Shown: piece by piece, positions 6,158 to 9,562 of the stretch
How positions within the stretch are numbered: position 1 is the stretch's first letter
Layout: each line of letters opens with the position of its first letter
Assembly: GCA_020719105.1 (NCBI GenBank)
Contig: DYQV01000078.1
Span: 1 to 9,562, forward strand
DNA from: Rikenella microfusus
GTDB lineage: Bacteria; Bacteroidota; Bacteroidia; Bacteroidales; SZUA-534
Reading direction: 5' to 3'
Length of the DNA: 9,562 bases
Program-made: the position numbers and the translations under genes
The notes under the pieces: model-generated
The model's database searches: none
Seen by the model: only the letters and a program-made list of their open reading frames with translations
What the model was told of the DNA's origin: nothing

Positions 6158-7771
6158 ATGATTACTGTTTCAAACTTGTCCATTCAATTCGATAAAAAGC
6201 CACTTTTTTCCGATGTAAATGTAAAATTCACTCCAGGTAACTGTTACGGGGTTATTGGTGCAAACGGCGCCGGAAAAACAACTTTTCTGAAAATACTATC
6301 AGGAAACCTGGATTCTACTTCAGGAACTGTTCATCTGGGAACTGGTGAGCGTTTGGCGGTATTGAAACAGAACCACTTTGAATTTGATGAATATCCGGTT
6401 TTAGAAACCGTCATCATGGGTCACAGTGAAATGTATAGCATCATGAAAGAAAAGGATGCCATTTATATGAAACCTGACTTTTCAGATGCCGATGGCATGA
6501 GGGCGGCGGATTTAGAATCGCATTTTGCTGAAATGAACGGATATAATGCCGAAAGCGATGCAGCCATGCTTTTAAGTGGGTTGGGCATTAAAGAATCGAT
6601 GCACAACAACCTAATGAAGGATTTGAATGGGAAAGAAAAGGTAAAAGTATTGCTGGCACAGGCTTTATTTGGCAATCCCGACAATCTGTTGCTCGATGAG
6701 CCCACCAACGACTTAGACCTTGAAACCGTATTGTGGCTCGAAAACTATTTAGCTAATTTTGAAAATACCGTTATTGTGGTTTCTCACGACCGGCACTTTC
6801 TGGATAATGTTTGTACCGATGTCTTGGATATCGACCATGGTAAAGTGGAAATTTATTCCGGAAACTATTCATTTTGGTACCAGTCGAGTCAATTAGCAGC
6901 CCGTCAGTTGGCGCAATCAAATAAAAAGGCGGAAGAGAAAAAGAAAGAGCTTCAGGAATTTATTGCCCGTTTCAGTGCCAATGTTAAAAAAGCAAAACAG
7001 ACCACCAGCCGGAAAAAAATGATTGAAAAGCTAAATATTGAAAGCATACAGCCATCGACTCGCCGTTATCCAGGAATTATTTTCCAGCAGGAACGGGCTG
7101 CAGGGAACATTGTGCTTGAGGTGGAACACTTGAGTAAAACTATTGATGGCGTGGTCATGTTCAAGAATTTGAGTTTTAATGTAGAAAAAGGGGATAAAAT
7201 AATTTTCCACTCCAAAGATAACCGGGCACTCACCATTTTATTCGAAATACTCAATGGCCGGATGCAACCCGATTCCGGTACTTTTAAATGGGGACAAACC
7301 ATTACCCACGCTTATTTGCCATTCGATAACAGCGAATACTTTACTAAACCGATTAAACTAATTGACTGGATAGCCCAGTTTACGAACGAAACATTGGAAA
7401 GCACCTTACGCGGCGATTTAGGCAAGATGTTATTCAGTGGCGACGAAGTGTACAAAAACTGTACCGTATTATCTGGTGGCGAAAAAGTACGTTGTATGAT
7501 TGCCAAAATGATGCTGGCAAAAGCCAATACCTTGCTTTTGGACCACCCAACCAATCACCTCGACATGGAATCAATACAAGCTTTCAATAACAATTTGATA
7601 AGTTATCCGGGACAGATTCTCATGTCGTCGCATGACCATGAATTCATAAATACAGTAACCAACCGGATTATTGAGATTGGACCAAAAGGACAGATTGATA
7701 AGTTGATGCTTTTTGAAGATTACCTCACTGACGAATCAATGAAAAGCAAAAGAGCTGAACTTTATAATTAA
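6158..7771 (+). CDS. ABC-F family ATPase, YbiT/YkpA-like
   Basis: This is a 537-aa soluble protein with two ABC domains and no membrane segments. ABC-F proteins act on the ribosome near the E site to rescue or tune translation. NBD1 has Walker A GANGAGKTT (34-42), a degenerate signature LNGKE (156-160), Walker B LLLDEPTND (177-185) and switch H210. The charged inter-domain linker (about 243-315, Lys/Glu/Gln-rich, coiled-coil-like) is the ABC-F tRNA-contacting region. NBD2 has no P-loop (HSKDNRALT, 351-359, in its place), an intact signature LSGGE (438-442), and Walker B LLLDHPTNHLD (459-469), where His463 replaces the catalytic Glu; switch His is H492. So one composite site (Walker A1/B1 with signature 2) is canonical and the other is degenerate in all parts. 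Length is normal for the YbiT-like group. It is probably a housekeeping or translation-stress factor, not a proven antibiotic-resistance gene. Confidence 0.92.
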   Translation: MITVSNLSIQFDKKPLFSDVNVKFTPGNCYGVIGANGAGKTTFLKILSGNLDSTSGTVHLGTGERLAVLKQNHFEFDEYPVLETVIMGHSEMYSIMKEKDAIYMKPDFSDADGMRAADLESHFAEMNGYNAESDAAMLLSGLGIKESMHNNLMKDLNGKEKVKVLLAQALFGNPDNLLLDEPTNDLDLETVLWLENYLANFENTVIVVSHDRHFLDNVCTDVLDIDHGKVEIYSGNYSFWYQSSQLAARQLAQSNKKAEEKKKELQEFIARFSANVKKAKQTTSRKKMIEKLNIESIQPSTRRYPGIIFQQERAAGNIVLEVEHLSKTIDGVVMFKNLSFNVEKGDKIIFHSKDNRALTILFEILNGRMQPDSGTFKWGQTITHAYLPFDNSEYFTKPIKLIDWIAQFTNETLESTLRGDLGKMLFSGDEVYKNCTVLSGGEKVRCMIAKMMLAKANTLLLDHPTNHLDMESIQAFNNNLISYPGQILMSSHDHEFINTVTNRIIEIGPKGQIDKLMLFEDYLTDESMKSKRAELYN

Positions 7772-7784
7772 GGATTAATAAGAC

Positions 7785-7844
7785 TGCCACAGATTCTCAG
7801 ATTTATAATCCTGATAAATTAATCTGAGAATCTGTGGCATTTTT
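7785..7844 (+). terminator. Strong intrinsic terminator between convergent genes
   Basis: A 19-bp perfect stem, 7785-7803 (starting TGCCACAGATTC) with 7821-7839 (ending ATCTGTGGCA), has a 17-nt loop. TTTTT follows at 7840-7844. It terminates the ABC-F transcript 13 bp after its stop and lies directly beside the helicase stop at 7846. The other flank lacks a long T run for the minus strand, so it works mainly on the plus strand, although the stem could also stop or protect the helicase mRNA 3' end. The arm contains a tandem octamer (AATCTGAG AATCTGTG). Confidence 0.85.
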
Positions 7845-7845
7845 A

Positions 7846-9159
7846 TTATGTTGAAATCGCTATTTTAAATTTTCGGTTCTTAATTTTCTCATCTTTGATC
7901 ATTTGAAGGGTATTCAAAATTTTGGATGATTTTACAGCTACATAAGCGGTATGGTCAAGTACCTCAATTTTACCCAATTCTTCTTTTTTCAATTGTCCTT
8001 TTTGTATCAGCATCCCCACAATATCCATTTTACTGATTTTATCCTTCTTTCCAGCCCCTATATAAAGTGTTTTCCACTCGCATGGACTAGGATTTTTCAT
8101 TTCGGTTGGTAAAGGCTCAGGTTCGGGTGTAACAGTTAAAAACTTTGGCAGATAATCATCAATATCAAGTAAAAAGTAGGCGGTTCCGGCAGCTTTCATC
8201 CGGGCTGTTCTTCCATTTCGGTGAATCATTACCTCTTGAGTGGGCGGCATTTGATAATGGATTATTGCTTCAATTTCCGGAATGTCCAAACCACGGGCAG
8301 CCAAATCAGTGGTTATTAAAAAGTTGATGCTACCATTCCTCAATTTAATAAGTGCTTTTTCCCTATCTATTTGTTCCAGTCCGCCATGATAATACCCATG
8401 GTCAATTTTATACAATGTCAACTGCTCCGAAATCCGGGTTACAACTTCCCGGTGGTTGCAAAAAACCAAAGTTGGCTTGTTGTTTATTTTGCTCAACAAA
8501 AGAAGTAATGCTTCAATTTTATCATCGCCTACTACTTGTACTGATTTTAATACCAATGACGATTGTAATTGCTCATGTTCAGTAGTATAGTTAAGTGAAA
8601 TGCTATCGGTTAATCCAACAAATTCCGGAATATTTTTTAATGCCGTTGCCGATGTTAATATCCTCTTTTTAAGGTGGTTGCATTTTTGGACAATGAATTC
8701 CATTTCGTCTTTGAACCCAAATTCCAACGACTTATCAAATTCATCAAGTATTAAGGTATGGGCATGGTTGAGCTCTAAATTTTTTCGGCGCAAGTGGTGT
8801 GCAATCCGTCCTGGCGTCCCTACCAAAACCGTTGGGGGTACTTTTAAATTTTTCTCTTCAATTCCTACAGAATGGCCACCATAACAGCAGTTAATTTTAT
8901 AAGAGGTGCTCATTTGTTTAAAAACGGTTTCAATTTGAATGGCCAGTTCACGGGTAGGAACCAGTATCAGAACCTGTACACCATTATTGTCAATCACCAA
9001 TAATTGCAAAACGGGCAACAAAAATCCCAGTGTTTTGCCTGAGCCGGTTGGAGCAATAAGAATAACATCTTTGGGTTGGGTGATAGCCTCAATGGATGCT
9101 TTTTGCATTTCATTTAATTCGGAAATATTAAAATTTGAGAGGATGGATGAATAATTCAT
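7846..9159 (-). CDS. dbpA: DbpA-like DEAD-box ATP-dependent RNA helicase
   Basis: This is a 437-aa cytoplasmic helicase. The Q motif is near Q19 (LNEMQKASIEAI). Motif I is APTGSGKT (36-43), Ia PTREL (68-72), Ib TPGR (115-118), II DEFD (139-142, in place of DEAD), III SAT (170-172), V TTDLAARGLDI (283-293) and VI HRNGRTAR (313-320). The C-terminal segment, about 362-436 (TLYIGAGKKDKISKMDIVGML to the end), fits the RRM-like DbpA domain. In E. coli DbpA this domain binds hairpin 92 of 23S rRNA and directs the enzyme to late 50S assembly. The same role is inferred here. The gene is single, with its own promoter (9186-9193), and converges on the ABC-F gene. Both products are likely ribosome-linked, but there is no operon. 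The ATG at 9159 has no Shine-Dalgarno sequence. The helicase call is secure; the dbpA symbol rests on the C-terminal domain. Confidence 0.9.
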   Translation of the reverse strand: MNYSSILSNFNISELNEMQKASIEAITQPKDVILIAPTGSGKTLGFLLPVLQLLVIDNNGVQVLILVPTRELAIQIETVFKQMSTSYKINCCYGGHSVGIEEKNLKVPPTVLVGTPGRIAHHLRRKNLELNHAHTLILDEFDKSLEFGFKDEMEFIVQKCNHLKKRILTSATALKNIPEFVGLTDSISLNYTTEHEQLQSSLVLKSVQVVGDDKIEALLLLLSKINNKPTLVFCNHREVVTRISEQLTLYKIDHGYYHGGLEQIDREKALIKLRNGSINFLITTDLAARGLDIPEIEAIIHYQMPPTQEVMIHRNGRTARMKAAGTAYFLLDIDDYLPKFLTVTPEPEPLPTEMKNPSPCEWKTLYIGAGKKDKISKMDIVGMLIQKGQLKKEELGKIEVLDHTAYVAVKSSKILNTLQMIKDEKIKNRKFKIAIST

Positions 9160-9185
9160 TGTTAATTTTTCTTTTTATTGAGCGG

Positions 9186-9193
9186 CAAAGATA
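9186..9193 (-). promoter_or_regulatory. -7 promoter element for the helicase gene
   Basis: On the minus strand this reads TATCTTTG, a full TAnnTTTG match followed by CCGCTC. It lies 26 bp upstream of the ATG and implies a leader of about 20 nt. A TTTG upstream on the minus strand is only 11 bp away, not the usual 19. Confidence 0.6.
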
Positions 9194-9283
9194 CACTATA
9201 AATGCAAAAACCTTAATTAATAAGCTCTTAAGAATTTAGAATTTTTTTTAATAATTCTGAACCCAATATACTTTTCAAAAAAA

Positions 9284-9314
9284 TTTGCCTTATAAAAAAA
9301 AAGGCTTTATTTTG
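9284..9314 (+). promoter_or_regulatory. Candidate -33/-7 promoter reading toward the right edge
   Basis: TTTG (9284-9287) is followed after exactly 19 bp by TTATTTTG (9307-9314), which matches TAnnTTTG except for one base. It is the only place in the window where a -33 TTTG was found at the textbook spacing. Transcription would start near 9320, at the tiny ORF and about 140 nt before the gene at 9459. Confidence 0.4.
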
Positions 9315-9446
9315 TATTATGAAAATCACAATCAACCTACCGGCTATTTCAATGACGCTCGTCACTTTCTTTTGCTAGAAAGTTAAAAGGTTAGGTTTAA
9401 TTAAATTCGAAAAACTTACTCATTACTTTATTAACCCATTTAAATT

Positions 9447-9452
9447 GGAGGA
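9447..9452 (+). promoter_or_regulatory. Strong Shine-Dalgarno site deciding the start at 9459
   Basis: GGAGGA lies 6 nt before the ATG at 9459, nearly ideal spacing for 16S anti-SD pairing. No other gene in the window has such a site, and Bacteroidota genes usually lack one. It supports the partial ORF as a real translated gene. Confidence 0.6.
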
Positions 9453-9458
9453 TTTATT

Positions 9459-9562
9459 ATGAAGATATTAGATATAGTATTCAGTGATTTTACACCTGTA
9501 GATAGAAATAACCCGGATTATTCAAGAATAATCCTGACGATAAAGCTCCTCCTCAAAATTGG
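9459..9562 (+). CDS. Partial hypothetical protein, 5' end only, cut by window edge
   Basis: Thirty-four codons are open to the edge (MKILDIVFSDFTPV, then DRNNPDYSRI and a hydrophobic ILTIKLLLKI). I do not recognise the family. The last visible residues (about 24-34) could begin a hydrophobic helix, perhaps a membrane segment. Codon use leans to ATA for Ile and AGA for Arg, but the sample is too short to argue for transfer. Support for coding comes from the strong Shine-Dalgarno site and the open frame. Confidence 0.5.
   Translation, partial: MKILDIVFSDFTPVDRNNPDYSRIILTIKLLLKI

Larger units (their letters stand above)
9160..9458. other. AT-rich intergenic region, nearly 300 bp
   Basis: Besides the helicase promoter, the region holds a plus-strand promoter candidate (9284-9314). 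A 19-codon ORF (9319-9378, MKITINLPAISMTLVTFFC) starts where that promoter's transcript would begin. There are two small hairpins: TGACG/CGTCA at 9353-9364 and ACTTTC/GAAAGT at 9364-9383. A 5-bp GCCTT/AAGGC pair (9287-9305) also lies within the promoter spacer. I see no tRNA, mobile element or long ORF. It could be the leader of the gene at 9459 or a small transcript; neither is proven. Confidence 0.4.

Noticed and set aside
8145..9154. Several short plus-strand open frames antisense to the helicase
   Set aside because: All fall within conserved helicase motifs on the other strand and none resembles a known protein.
9287..9305. GCCTT/AAGGC hairpin with T-rich flanks
   Set aside because: Only five base pairs with an A-rich loop, and it forms the spacer of a promoter candidate; no gene upstream on either strand needs a terminator here.

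Overview
The window looks like chromosomal DNA of a Bacteroidota bacterium, most likely Bacteroidales/Marinilabiliales-like; the genus cannot be told from the sequence alone. It is AT-rich. Several promoter regions carry the Bacteroidota -7 element TAnnTTTG, and most genes lack a Shine-Dalgarno sequence. The gene families also fit: a RprY-like response regulator, a TonB receptor with an N-terminal carboxypeptidase-regulatory-like domain, a YbiT-like ABC-F protein, and a helicase with a DEFD box.

Layout from left to right. A cytoplasmic leucine-rich-repeat protein (104-1030, +) converges on a two-component system on the minus strand: an OmpR-family response regulator (1024-1725), preceded by its membrane histidine kinase (1764-3020). 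A 147-bp divergent intergenic region separates the kinase from a small exported cysteine-rich protein (3168-3506, +). This gene ends in an intrinsic terminator. It is followed by a TonB-dependent outer-membrane receptor (3634-6036, +) and an ABC-F ATPase (6158-7771, +), each with its own promoter candidate. A 19-bp perfect stem terminator separates the ABC-F gene from a convergent DbpA-like RNA helicase (7846-9159, -). About 300 bp of AT-rich DNA follows, then the start of an unrecognised gene (9459 onward, +) with a strong Shine-Dalgarno sequence. The right edge cuts this gene.

The most interesting part is the divergent region 3021-3167. It holds four TAAC-centred heptamers at an exact 11-bp period (3073-3112), the spacing expected of an OmpR/PhoB-type operator. 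They lie between two -7 elements that lack a proper -33 box. The kinase's periplasmic domain has six cysteines and a PHPHPM motif, and the divergent target encodes an exported protein with ten cysteines. I infer a self-contained envelope circuit for metal or thiol stress: the sensor detects the stress, the regulator binds the 11-bp array, and the exported protein binds metal or buffers thiols. The neighbouring TonB receptor may or may not belong to it.

A second notable point is the ABC-F protein. All of its degenerate ATPase motifs fall in one composite nucleotide site, leaving the other site fully canonical. No mobile element, CRISPR array, rRNA or tRNA gene was seen.
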